A stretch of 64,000 bases of DNA from NCBI GenBank assembly GCA_020137815.1, contig CM035357.1, positions 3,182,528 through 3,246,527 on the forward strand. The letters are read 5' to 3'. Both the position numbers and the translations under genes were made by a program. Position 1 is the stretch's first letter. The number at the start of each line of letters is the position of its first letter. The stretch is from Hormiphora californensis. Its lineage: Eukaryota > Ctenophora > Tentaculata > Cydippida > Pleurobrachiidae. The notes under the pieces are model-generated. The model was given only the letters and a program-made list of their open reading frames with translations. It did no database searches and was not told the origin of the DNA. This document shows positions 31,427 to 41,470 of the stretch, piece after piece.

Positions 31427-34400
31427 TCAGTTTTTAGGCAGGATAAACCCGTTGTCTGTCAATACTTCCTTCAACTTGTCAAGTTGATCCCTGACCCCCT
31501 CCAACTCCACCCTACATGTCTCACCCTCCTTTACCCTCCCTTCCAACCCTGACCACTTCTCTGCACACTCTTCCAAACTATTAAACCGTGGGGCAGTGGA
31601 CAGACATCCTAACTCTTCCAATAACTTCTGCCTGCCACCATGGTCTGTCTCCCATCTCTCTCTGATACCTTGATCAGGTAAAGAATTGTACACATCAAAA
31701 AATACACCATGACAAAATAACGGTGATGAGAGGGTGATTGTGTAGAGGCACGTCTGGGGCTCAGTAACAGAGATTAACCGGGTTGGGGAGGCTCCACAGA
31801 CATGTTGGAGGGTTACCACTCTGGAAATGGGGATGTTGTCACGTGTGCAGCTGTCCCCGTCTGTGTAGTGTCCTGTTGTCATGGAGACTAGATCTGTGGT
31901 ATAGTTCCAGTGGGACCAGATACCTGAGATAGGTGTTAGTAGTGGTGACACAGGGGTGACATAGGGTGACATAAAATGATACTTGCTGTGGGTAGGTGCT
32001 ATTTAGGAGAGAAACGCCAAAAGTATGAGGCATTCGACCATTCGTATGACAAAACCGAAAAGTGTGCTACAACGAATGAACAGTACAACAAACTAAAGTT
32101 TTTCATACTAACTAAATATCAAGAACTTTATTTACTTTTTCTTCGTGGTAAGAAACTTTTTGGTTTTTTCATACGAATGGTCGAACGCCTCTCAGTATAA
32201 CTAACACAGTATAATAGCTGATTGTCCTTGCCTCGGATAGTGCTCTACTCACCAGGAGGAGCTGTTTACAAATAAAAACAAGGAAGTTTAGTTCAACAGT
32301 TTACACATGTTTCAATACAAAATTGTATTTCATCAGAACTGAATCACACTTGTCCCGTTCCAGGTTTCTTGCTTGCTCCTTCATAAAGCCATCCAATTAG
32401 AGATTGTATTTCTTGTGATGTCTGCAACTACCCATGATCTCGCTTCTCCGGTTTAGGAGTTGGTGGTTCCTGGACTCCATCAAAATCTCCATCTTCTCGG
32501 TAGTGCACAGGTCACAGAACCGATCCCCAATTCTGTACGGTCTTCCCTTTTTCCTCACTTTCCAAGTGATCCCGAATGTGTACAACATCTTGGAGAGAAT
32601 AACATCAAAACTCAGACCGAAATTGATGTGCAACCAGTGGAGGGGAACGGATGAAGTACTGCAATGGTTTAAGGGGAAAAGATCTAATGGGTTCAAGTTC
32701 ATTTCGTATGACATAGAAGCATTTTACCCTTCAATTGGGGAGGAGCTGCTGGACAGGGCTCTCCGGTTTGTTGGGCAGTTCATAGATATTAGTGAGGAGG
32801 ATTGGGAGGTCATACATCACAGTCGGAAGTCAATGTTGTTTGACATGAATGGGGAAATATGGCACAGGAAAGAGTCCATTTTCGATGTCACTATGGGGGC
32901 CTACGATGGAGCTGAAACATGCGAAATTGTGGGTCTATACATGCTCAACAAGGTCTCGAGCTGTATCCCAAAAGAGAGCCATGGGTTGTACAGGGATGAT
33001 GGGCTGATCATCGTGGAAGAGCCAAACGGACCCAAAATGGAGAGGATCAGGAAAGATTTGATATCAATCTTCCAGGAGGAAGGGTTGAAAATCGAGGTAT
33101 CAATGCCATCGGAGTACATCAACTTTCTTGACACCACGATGAGAAATGATGGTACATTCATGCCATTTCGCAAGGATGGAAAAACCTCGAATTATGTTCA
33201 TAGCTCATCCAACCATCCGCCAACTGTGCTGAAGAACATCCCTGACATGGTAATGGATCGCATAAGACGATTGTCATCCAGTCCAAGTGCTTTCCAAGCG
33301 GCACGATATCACTACCAAGGAGCTTTGGAGCAGAGTGGTTACAAGGGCTTCTCAACGGAATATAAAGACGTGGCAAGAAAAGGGAAAAAGAAAAGGAAAG
33401 GACGGCGAAGGGTAATATGGTTTAACCCACCATTTTCTGTGGATGTTGAAACGGACCTGGGACGAAAGTTTCTTGGTTTAGTGGCAAGACACTTTCCAGC
33501 AGGACACATTTACAGCCAGATCTTCAACAAAAACATTCTCAAGGTATCATACAGTTGCATGAAAAACATGGAATCGAGGATAAAGGCCCACAACAAAAAA
33601 CTCACACACGGGGGCCCGAAACCAACAGATGTGCCTGATAAATTATGCAACTGTAAGGACAAGGGAAGTTGTCCATTGGATGGAAAGTGCCTCACCGAAT
33701 CATTGGTATACGAAGCTCAACTGAAGACCAGCTGCAACCAGAAATTTCTCTACATCGGGTTAACAGGGAACTCATTTAAAACCCGATTCAGCCAGCACAA
33801 GCACACATTCAACAACTCCGAAAAAAGAGCATCTACAAGGCTGTCTGAAAAGGTGTGGGAGTTGAAGGACAGGGGGATCACATTCGGGATCACTTGGAAA
33901 GTGAGGAAAAAGGGAAGACCGTACAGAATTGGGGATCGGTTCTGTGACCTGTGCACTACCGAGAAGATGGAGATTTTGATGGAGTCCAGGAACCACCAAC
34001 TCCTAAACCGGAGAAGCGAGATCATGGGTAGTTGCAGACATCACAAGAAATACAATCTCTAATTGGATGGCTTTATGAAGGAGCAAGCAAGAAACCTGGA
34101 ACGGGACAAGTGTGATTCAGTTCTGATGAAATACAATTTTGTATTGAAACATGTGTAAACTGTTGAACTAAACTTCCTTGTTTTTATTTGTAACACAGTA
34201 TAATAACTCACCCAGTATTCCATTGTATGAATTCCACTTCAGGGCAACTTCATGTTGTGTAACATTGTGAAACGGACACACCCTGTACCTGTAATCACCA
34301 ACCTGAAGGGAGAGTGGAGATTGGGGTGATTGAGGGAGAGATAGTATACCTATAGATGTGAGTGCAGGTAATACGGGTAATGAAAATACATAGATGTGTT

Positions 34401-34665
34401 TAGGTTTTGAATGGAACATCAATTAGAAGAACAGATCTGGTTAATACGTATTTAATCACCTCTAATTGGTAGCATTTCCCAACTATTTGTCCCAATAAGG
34501 GGTGTCCACATAGCGGTCCTGGATCTCGGGAGGCCTTCAAACGGGATGCAGTATTCAACCTGAACCCTTGACCTGCAGGATTGGATTGGATTGGTAGAGT
34601 AAAATTTAATAGAAAGTGGGAGAGAGAGAGAGAAATGGAGATGGAGAGAGAAAGAGAGAGAAAGT

Positions 34666-34728
<63 letters not shown>

Positions 34729-34917
34729 AGTGAGAGAGAAAGATAGAGGGGAGGGAACGTGAAAAAGAAAGATACTTATCAGAGGGAAGGAGATAGCGAG
34801 AAATAAAATAAAATAAAATATGATTTCTTTACCATGGCCAACCTGAGAGTGACTTTCAACAACTTTTATCTCCGTCCCAGTTACAATGGAACAGCAGAAA
34901 ACCAAAAGTAGAATCAT
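31427..34917 (-). CDS. GNPTG: N-acetylglucosamine-1-phosphotransferase subunit gamma
   Basis: Exons: 34917-34833, 34572-34460, 34302-34212, 31923-31427; phases fit. Exon 1 is a signal peptide ([14 protein letters not shown]). Then come [17 protein letters not shown], the family hallmark [11 protein letters not shown], and [10 protein letters not shown] joined to [10 protein letters not shown] across the third junction. After these lie [29 protein letters not shown] and a coiled C-terminus. The predicted 261 residues are somewhat shorter than human GNPTG (about 305). The protein is the mannose-6-phosphate-receptor-homology subunit of the Golgi enzyme that tags lysosomal hydrolases. Intron 1 holds an (AG)n tract, intron 3 a Penelope-like element and a MITE. 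Confidence 0.93.
32026..32193. mobile_element. 168-bp MITE in the GNPTG intron
   Basis: Inverted termini around GAGGCATTCGACCATTCGTA and its complement. AGTAT occurs on both sides (directly left, two bases off on the right), suggesting a 5-bp duplication. No coding capacity. Confidence 0.7.
32217..34190 (+). mobile_element. Penelope-like element with inverted terminal repeats
   Basis: Flanked by an exact 15-bp duplication TAACACAGTATAATA (32202-32216 and 34191-34205). The last 310 bp or so (about 33882-34190) recur in reverse complement at about 32266-32581, so the 3' end is present as an inverted copy at the 5' end. The body encodes reverse transcriptase and GIY-YIG endonuclease. It is inserted in the third GNPTG intron, opposite in sense to the gene. 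Confidence 0.88.
32434..34062 (+). CDS. Penelope-like reverse transcriptase with GIY-YIG endonuclease, 5'-truncated
   Basis: Open for 542 codons. The first 45 or so residues come from the inverted 3' copy and are not native. The RT shows [11 protein letters not shown] and the catalytic YRDDG near residue 186, and the finger part upstream is missing. Near residues 405-425 a Cys cluster ([15 protein letters not shown]) typical of the linker precedes the GIY-YIG nuclease: [20 protein letters not shown] near 438, then ITFGITWKV. Family members prime reverse transcription at a nicked target. The lack of the 5' part makes this copy non-autonomous, although no stop occurs. Confidence 0.88.
   Translation: MISLLRFRSWWFLDSIKISIFSVVHRSQNRSPILYGLPFFLTFQVIPNVYNILERITSKLRPKLMCNQWRGTDEVLQWFKGKRSNGFKFISYDIEAFYPSIGEELLDRALRFVGQFIDISEEDWEVIHHSRKSMLFDMNGEIWHRKESIFDVTMGAYDGAETCEIVGLYMLNKVSSCIPKESHGLYRDDGLIIVEEPNGPKMERIRKDLISIFQEEGLKIEVSMPSEYINFLDTTMRNDGTFMPFRKDGKTSNYVHSSSNHPPTVLKNIPDMVMDRIRRLSSSPSAFQAARYHYQGALEQSGYKGFSTEYKDVARKGKKKRKGRRRVIWFNPPFSVDVETDLGRKFLGLVARHFPAGHIYSQIFNKNILKVSYSCMKNMESRIKAHNKKLTHGGPKPTDVPDKLCNCKDKGSCPLDGKCLTESLVYEAQLKTSCNQKFLYIGLTGNSFKTRFSQHKHTFNNSEKRASTRLSEKVWELKDRGITFGITWKVRKKGRPYRIGDRFCDLCTTEKMEILMESRNHQLLNRRSEIMGSCRHHKKYNL
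34618..34790. repeat. (AG)n microsatellite in GNPTG intron 1
   Basis: GAGA-rich run, CT on the sense strand of GNPTG. Confidence 0.9.
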
Positions 34918-35168
34918 ATAAAGCTGTACATGGTAAAGTGAGGAATAAAAGTGGCATTTTAATGAACAAAAGTAAGACACAATTTTTACAAAACAATATA
35001 ACCACTCAAAGAGGTCTCAAATAAATAAGAGGTCACGTTTCAAGACCTTCTGGGTCACGCCGAGGGTCCATTGGTATCTGCAAAGGGCCAAATCAAGTTT
35101 CGGGGGTCACAGGGCACACCTTAATCAAACAATAATCTTCTAACTAAAACAAATTAAACACACACTTC

Positions 35169-36322
35169 TCACTTCACCAGCTTGACCTTCTTCTTCCCCA
35201 GCTCATGAAACATCCATGTAGCCAGGGTTAGTAACACCAAACTACCCTGTTGATGGGTAGCCGCCAGCCAGGTAGGAACATGCAGCAACAAGGTGCTGAC
35301 ACCCAACCCGACCTGGACCCATCCCATGGCCATGAGGGCATTACAGGCGAACCGGGCACGCCCTGGCATGACCAGGGGCTGGGAGGCAAGCCAGATACCA
35401 CAGATACCGAGGAGGAGGGTATGTCCAAAGAGTCGGTGGTCAAACTGAACCGTTGTGGTATTTTCGAAGAAGTTGCTCCAGGTGGGGGAGAAGGAGAGGA
35501 GGTCGGAGGGGATCCACCGATCAGCAAACTTGGGGTAGGAATTGTAGACCAGACCGGCATCTAACCCAGCCACAAATGCCCCTGACAAGGCAGTTAGGAA
35601 GGCTAGTCCAGCAACACCACCACTCCAACCCCTCAGTCGAGAGAGAGCAGGAGAGGCGCCTCCTTGTGCCGGTAGGAGAATATCTAAACTTGTTTTGAAC
35701 ATGGAGAGATAAAGGATGAACGCCGAGCCCTAGATGAGATGCTAGCCTGTATTGGGATACCCGCGGAATATCCGTGGATTCGGGTTTGTCCTCCAACCCA
35801 CTTTTAACCATGTACCACCCCAGGAGCCCCTGGCATACCACAAGGGCTGAGAACCCAACCAGTCGTTTTTTGAGCGCTGTGGTAACCCAAGGTCGAGTGA
35901 GGAGTGCAGTGGTAGGGAGGACAAGACACAAACCAATGACCCGACCCAGATGTCGATGTCCCCATTCCATGTACCAGATAAACTTGAACTGTTCAAGCGT
36001 CATCCCCGAGTGAGATACCTGGTATAATCCATTGAGGGCTTGCTTTATATTTATCAAACTCTATCTCCCACTCTGCCTGTGTCCCGGGTGCTCTCCGTCC
36101 TGCAAACTTCCAGTCTGTCATTGATAGCCCAGATTCCGTTAGTCGTGTTATTCCACCCACGCTGACAGTCGTTGCTACGAGACCGCAACACCCTAGCAAC
36201 CAGTAACCAACGAGGCGACGACGTCGCTCTGGTTCTTTAGGGATTAAAGAGAGGGTCCGTTTGAAGGTTGTTTGAAGGGTTGGTAGCCTAGTTGGTAATC
36301 GGGAGCAGAGACATCGTAACAT
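35169..36322 (-). CDS. COX15: Heme A synthase COX15, intronless, needs two +1 frame changes
   Basis: Three consecutive frames on the - strand give one heme A synthase of about 383 residues: ITRLTESGLSMTDWKF, then FIWYMEWGHRHLGR, GLLGWYMVKSGLEDKPES, SQYRLASHLG, then LTALSGAFVAGLDAGLVYNS, VQFDHRLFG and LAATHQQGSL. The four histidines expected for haem ligation are present, and several hydrophobic segments fit an inner-membrane enzyme of mitochondria. The frame moves +1 at about 36022-36028 (after Q-W) and at 35727 (between HLG and SAF). Removing one base at each site makes the length an exact multiple of three. It is either frameshifted in translation, edited, mis-assembled or recently broken. 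The start ATG precedes an Arg/Thr-rich presequence. Confidence 0.9.
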
Positions 36323-36590
36323 GGTGGAGGCAGCGGCTAGAAGGGGGGAATAGGGAGTTTTGAGCTATCAGCTATGGGTAGTTTTGAGCTAGCAGCTAGA
36401 GGGGGGAATGGGGAGTTTTGAGCTGGCAGCTAGAGGGGGAATGGGGAGTTTTGATATAAAACACATGGGAAATGTCATCAAATGAACACAAAACTGTAAA
36501 ACATGTAAAATGTCCACATAAATCTTTCTACAAAACAAAATTATCACTGCGCTGGCGAGCGCTAAACAAATACCCCCTTTAAATGTTATG

Positions 36591-38266
36591 TTACTGGTAG
36601 AGCATGCACACGGATACAAATGCCACTACAACATTGACCCCAACTAGCAATGTCGATAGTACTATCACAGCCATCATTATGTGCTCCTTTGCTTGTCCGT
36701 AGTAACCATGGTAACCACCCAAAACAAGATCCAAAAAGGCCTCCAACATGTGCTGACCATCGAGAAACAAACCGGGCACAGCATTGAATATCGCCAGAGC
36801 ACCAGACAGGGAGACAATGTACATTAGGAACATTTCGATGGTGTTGGGGAGGTCCCGCCACAGAAGGAGCGAAGAGTAGTCTGATGTTGAGAGGGTATGG
36901 AACAGGTGGGCTGGATCCCCAATAAACAGGGCTGGCTTCGTGCCAAGTTGAGATGACGATGTTGAAGGAGCAACTTGGTAGATTTGGATTAGATGGCCCT
37001 CCCGGGAGTGGGGCGTGTAACATTTTCCCTCTCCCAGACAGTCGCTGTCCCGTGCACACCCCTGTTTGGAGAGGAGTGGCCGGACGTGAAGGCACACATC
37101 AGGATTAGCTTTTGTGATGACGTCATCATGTGACTTTATGACGTCATCACCGTGGGAGGACGTGAAACAAATTCCCCGTGCTGACAACACACCCTCCTTA
37201 CAACACAATTGTTCTGTTATGGAATGTGTCGCTAAGTCCTCCTCCCCCAAACACCTCCCCCTGTTTCCCTCACTATAAACACCCCACAAACAACTACTCC
37301 ACTCCTCTCTACTTCCAACCTCACACCTGTTAACCCTTGTTATCACCGACCCAGGATGGACCTGCCCGGATAGCGCTGAGCCACCCTGTACTGAGGTAAC
37401 CACAGCACCGTGCTCTCTGTGAAACCCAGCTACAGGGAGAAGTAGGGGCAGGACAGTCCACAAAGAGTAGGCTGCCACCATCATCACACAATTGTGCCAT
37501 ACCCCTGCACTTGTAATCCTGAGTCTCTGAAAGGGGTCACATCTCCTCAGCGCGGAGGTATTCAGTTCGACAAATGCCGCTGGGTAGATTAGGAAGAGGA
37601 ATAACCCCGCCCCGACAAGAGAGACCCCCTCCCTCGCTGCCGCTAGGGCATGGCCCGCTTCGTGGAAGATACCAGCTATCAGGAGGGTCCCGAGGTAGGG
37701 CAGGATCTGGGAACTGGGCAGGTTAACTCCCGGAACCACAGGTGTCAGTACTGCAGTGGAAGATGTGTTCTCTACAGCGGGGGAGAGGGATATTATCAGC
37801 GTGTAGACGAGGATTACAAGTGATGAGAACATGGCAAGAACACCAAAATAGGCTCCTAAAGTGAACCAGAGTGTCATTTTGGATGCCGCCCCACTGCGTG
37901 TTAGCGCCACCTGGTAGGGGAAAAGAGGTTATTATACTGATAACAATCAGATTATATTATAAGTATCATCACACTGTGGTAATAAACAAAAAGAAAAGCA
38001 AGTTTTAAAAAAGGTGGAACAATCGGTTAATTAATTGATCATCAGCTCGTGATTTCACAAATTAAATGTACAATAATTAATTATACCTGGTAGTGGTTGA
38101 ACCTGTTTGTGTGCCATTGGACCTGGATGAACTTAACAAAGAACCCGTTCCGGGAGAGAAAGAAGTTGTAACGTTCTCCCAGGTACTTGGTGAGCAGGAC
38201 GTGGAGAATGTTTAGGAGGAACCAAAAGGAGGACACTTTGAAACATAGCGTGAGAATTTGGGACAT
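36591..38266 (-). CDS. MBTPS2: Site-2 protease (membrane-bound transcription factor protease)
   Basis: Two exons: 38266-38087 and 37910-36591. About 499 residues, against 519 in human. Exon 1 holds the first membrane segment. Exon 2 has the zinc-binding HEAGH near residue 143 and FLIYPAAFVEL. A PDZ-like lumenal part with many cysteines follows (CCKEG, CARDSDCLGEGKC). The second metal site is FNAVPGLFLDGQHMLEAF. The enzyme cleaves SREBP and ATF6 in the Golgi membrane. The ATG at 38266 follows TTTCAG/GAC, so an untranslated 5' exon is possible; ATGs at 38284 and 38278 in the same frame would lie before that acceptor. Confidence 0.93.
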
Positions 38267-38284
38267 GTCCTGAAACATATGCAT

Positions 38285-38979
38285 TTAGGGGGTAAATTAA
38301 AGGGGATGTGTGGTTAGAATTTTTAAGGGAATGTGTGGGAGGTGGTCCCACCAGAAATTTAGAGAATGGATTATTGATTATATGGCGTTAGAATGAGAGA
38401 AACATTGTATATATATTAGCAGTAAATAATCTTTAACAGCATCGCATACAAATACATGCAAACACCTGAATATTAATAATAAGACATAATTGAATAAAAC
38501 CGTCGTACTTATGTCACACTTAGTTAATACAGGCGGACCCCGATTTAATGGCACCCTCGGGGGAAAGGGATTTTCCCCCGTTAAATATGGGTGTCCGCTA
38601 AATCGGGGTCCGACTGTATGTAATATATCAAAACCACTGAATATAATACAATATTTGAATAATAAACTTGAATAATATGCTATTTTATCTAGATCTTATT
38701 AAAAACCACTTAAACATGATTTAGCTCTTTTCAAATGTAATATAATCCAACTCAGATCAATACGGCTAACTAACAGAACTGAATTGGTTGATTTTGCTGA
38801 CAGGAGATTTATGAAAATTTTACAGTACCTACTTCTTACTTCTGGTTACCTAGTACCTAGATAACGAGCCTGGAGAGAGAACTGAGTATCTCAGGCTCCT
38901 ATGAAGTCTTTACAAACAGTCCAAACCTAATAATCATCCAGTTTCCAATGATATAAAGAGAGCAGGTAGACCCCAACTA
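38285..38979. other. Short intergenic region with a MITE
   Basis: Apart from the MITE at 38530-38616 no feature was seen. It should contain the 3' end of MTA and the promoter of MBTPS2. Confidence 0.5.
38530..38616. mobile_element. 87-bp pogo-like foldback MITE
   Basis: CAGGCGGACCCCGATTTAAT at one end and AAATCGGGGTCCGACTG at the other, with TA on both sides. Confidence 0.85.
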
Positions 38980-40889
38980 TCATAGTTCCCCTAGGATAAG
39001 CCTGAATGGTCTTCTAGCAGCCACTCTAATCCTCCTCCTTCCTATCTTTCTCCTACTCCTCATCCCCTCCTTCCCGCACATCCACACATCCACATGTTCC
39101 CCCTTGTTTGTATGGACCAGGGCCTCGTGACGCCGCATGTGGCTCTTAGTTTTAAAGCTCTTCCCGCACTGACGACACAGGAAGATGGAGCTGGAAGGGG
39201 ATGATCCCACACTGCTATCCCAGGAGAGTGAATCCAGTTCAGGGGCATCCCAGAATCCACCGTATTTCCTCCAATCCAACGAGCATGTCCAGCAGATGAC
39301 CCGGGAGGCGTGTTCCGGTCCCCAGAGATACCAGGAACACTCCTTAAAGCTTCGTTTGCAACCAGGACACTTTCCAGCACGGAGGGGACCCTCCTCCTTC
39401 GGAAATGTCCACTCCTTGAGACACAAATTTAATTCTTTGAGTTCCCCACTTGTGTCCTGGTATTGAGCCTTCCATACTTTGTAACTGTCCGTCCCTTTCC
39501 AGTGGTAATAAAACCTGATGATGCTCTCGGAACTTTTCCAAGGCAAGAATTCCTGTCTGATCACATTAAACTGTTTCCCAAGTTTGAGAAGGGCTCGTTC
39601 GAATATCACCCTCTCATCAACGCTCCAAGAATCTAATATCCCGCGGTGTTCGACTAACCGTGCCGGGACCTCACTTATGCCATATCCAGTGGCATGGAGC
39701 GCGTCCATGGCCCCAAACAGGAGATCATCCGGTTGTGGGTTCAGAGCGGCTGTGTTGGGGGTGTAGCACATTATATTCCGCAGCTCCTGGAGGGATTTAG
39801 ATAGGAAACAGAGTTGTTCATACTTCATATCATCACACCTGGAAGGATCCCAAATTAACGTATCTTGGTCTGGTTCTGCGAGGTTGATCGCAAAGTCTGG
39901 CATCTCCGCTTGGTACCGCCTACCCAACATAATGGAACCTTTGTCTTCATGTATCTCATGAGTTGCGGCATCGTATCCGAGTATGAAAAAGAAGTTGTCA
40001 TCCTTGGATAGGACTTCCATGGGTGAATCAACGACCGTTAGTAGGAACACGAAACACTTCCCCCGGATCATGTTAGGGGTTATCAGGACCGTCTCTTTGG
40101 TGTTGAACAGAAAGCGTTGTTGTAGTTTGTGGTGAAGTTTAACATAGTTTGATTTGTAGTCGGGCGATTCTGCTAGGTTCCAGTCAAACGGTTCCTGAAA
40201 TAATGGGGTGTTTAGCAATTGGGGAAAACTTCAAAATACTTTGTCTGTTCGGAGCAGTAAACTACAAATTTGAATTTGATCCTGCTCTTCTCTTCATTAA
40301 CTCAAAGTTAAGGATCACTCAATTTAGTAAATCGGGGTCCGACTGTACATACAAATCTGAATTTGATCTTCATAAACTCAAATAAGGAGCACATTATTTT
40401 AGTCTGAACACGAACCTGGTGTAAGAAACTGTCCGTATACTTGTCTGAAATGGTAACCAGATGTTCAGGAATGTGCCGTCTCCTGTAGAATAACTTGACC
40501 TTCACCTTTATATCAGAACTGGATACCTTCTGGATCTCCTCTACCTGCATTAAAATACACCCTGTTTTAGGTTAAAACTAAAGGACTTTACTTATATCGT
40601 CTTGACTTTTAGTAAAGCTAGTAGTTCGTCTCGGCAATAATTTTAGATTACAGTAAAACAAGAAGTTTAACATTTGTAACATGTATTACTATTAAGGTAT
40701 ACAGCTCTGACGCTGAGCAGTGACAGTCAAAATTCAATTTGCTGGCCCTGCTTTGCCTGGGCGGTAATTAATATTATTAATTAATATTATTAATTGAGGT
40801 GTACCCACCTTGCACACCCAGTATGGTTCCCTTTCACCCTGGAGCTCCGCGTAGAGGTAATCACCAATTTTAAATGATTGCGCTCCCAT
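38980..40889 (-). CDS. MTA: MTA-family NuRD subunit (BAH-ELM2-SANT-GATA finger) with extra C2H2 finger
   Basis: Exons: 40889-40809, 40544-40416, 40194-38980; phase 0 at both junctions; 474 residues. The BAH domain begins at once (FKIGDYLYAEL, KLFYRRRHIPEHL) and continues through MIRGKCFVFLL and FFFILGYDAATHEI. ELM2 follows from GRRYQAEMPDF. SANT has WSVDERVIFERALLKLGKQF and FLPWKSSESIIRFYYHWK. The GATA-type finger has CPGC and CWTC. In animals MTA proteins scaffold HDAC1/2 in the NuRD complex. A classical C2H2 finger (CRQCGKSFKTKSHMRRHEAL) lies near the C-terminus, which is unusual for the family. The basic end has RRKIGRRR. A MITE end lies in intron 2. Confidence 0.9.
40326..40345. mobile_element. 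Solitary end of a pogo-like MITE
   Basis: AGTAAATCGGGGTCCGACTG followed by TA in the second MTA intron; no partner end found nearby. Confidence 0.6.
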
Positions 40890-41470
40890 GGCAACATGCT
40901 TCTCGGCGTCACACCATACCCGCTGTTATCATGAGAGAGAGGTGGTTAACGGTAGGGAGAGAAGGAGGTAACTATGGGAACCGGAATTTATGGAATCTGG
41001 TTCCGGAGTTCAGGAAAGAAAATAAACGAGGTTGTTTTTCTATGAAAAGTCTCCAAAATTAAACCGGGTATTTTCTAGTGTAGAAAGTAATCAATTCTTT
41101 TTCCGACTATCGCTCCCACTCTCTCTCCCTCACTCTATTTGATGTACAAAACTATTAATTAACCATACTCTACCGAAAATTCACACACAGTACACACAAA
41201 CACACACAGATAAAGCTGGTCAACACACTTTGAAAAAATTAGTTATACTATATCTAGATGTTCTCTCCATCACATATAATAATGTCAACAAATATATAAA
41301 GCAGGGGGTGGTATACAGATGTTTGTCTTCTTGGGACTGTCATCTATATCTCTCTGTTTTGTCAGAATCAGATCAGTGATCAGATTATATCTCTGCAATT
41401 ATATTTTTCTCCCAAGATATCACAGAAAAAATATACCTCCACTGACCAATAAAAATATACGTTCTGTCCT
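40890..41470. other. Intergenic between MTA and PPP5C
   Basis: Should contain the MTA promoter (about 40890-41100) and the 3' untranslated part of PPP5C. No repeats or RNA genes seen. Confidence 0.5.
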
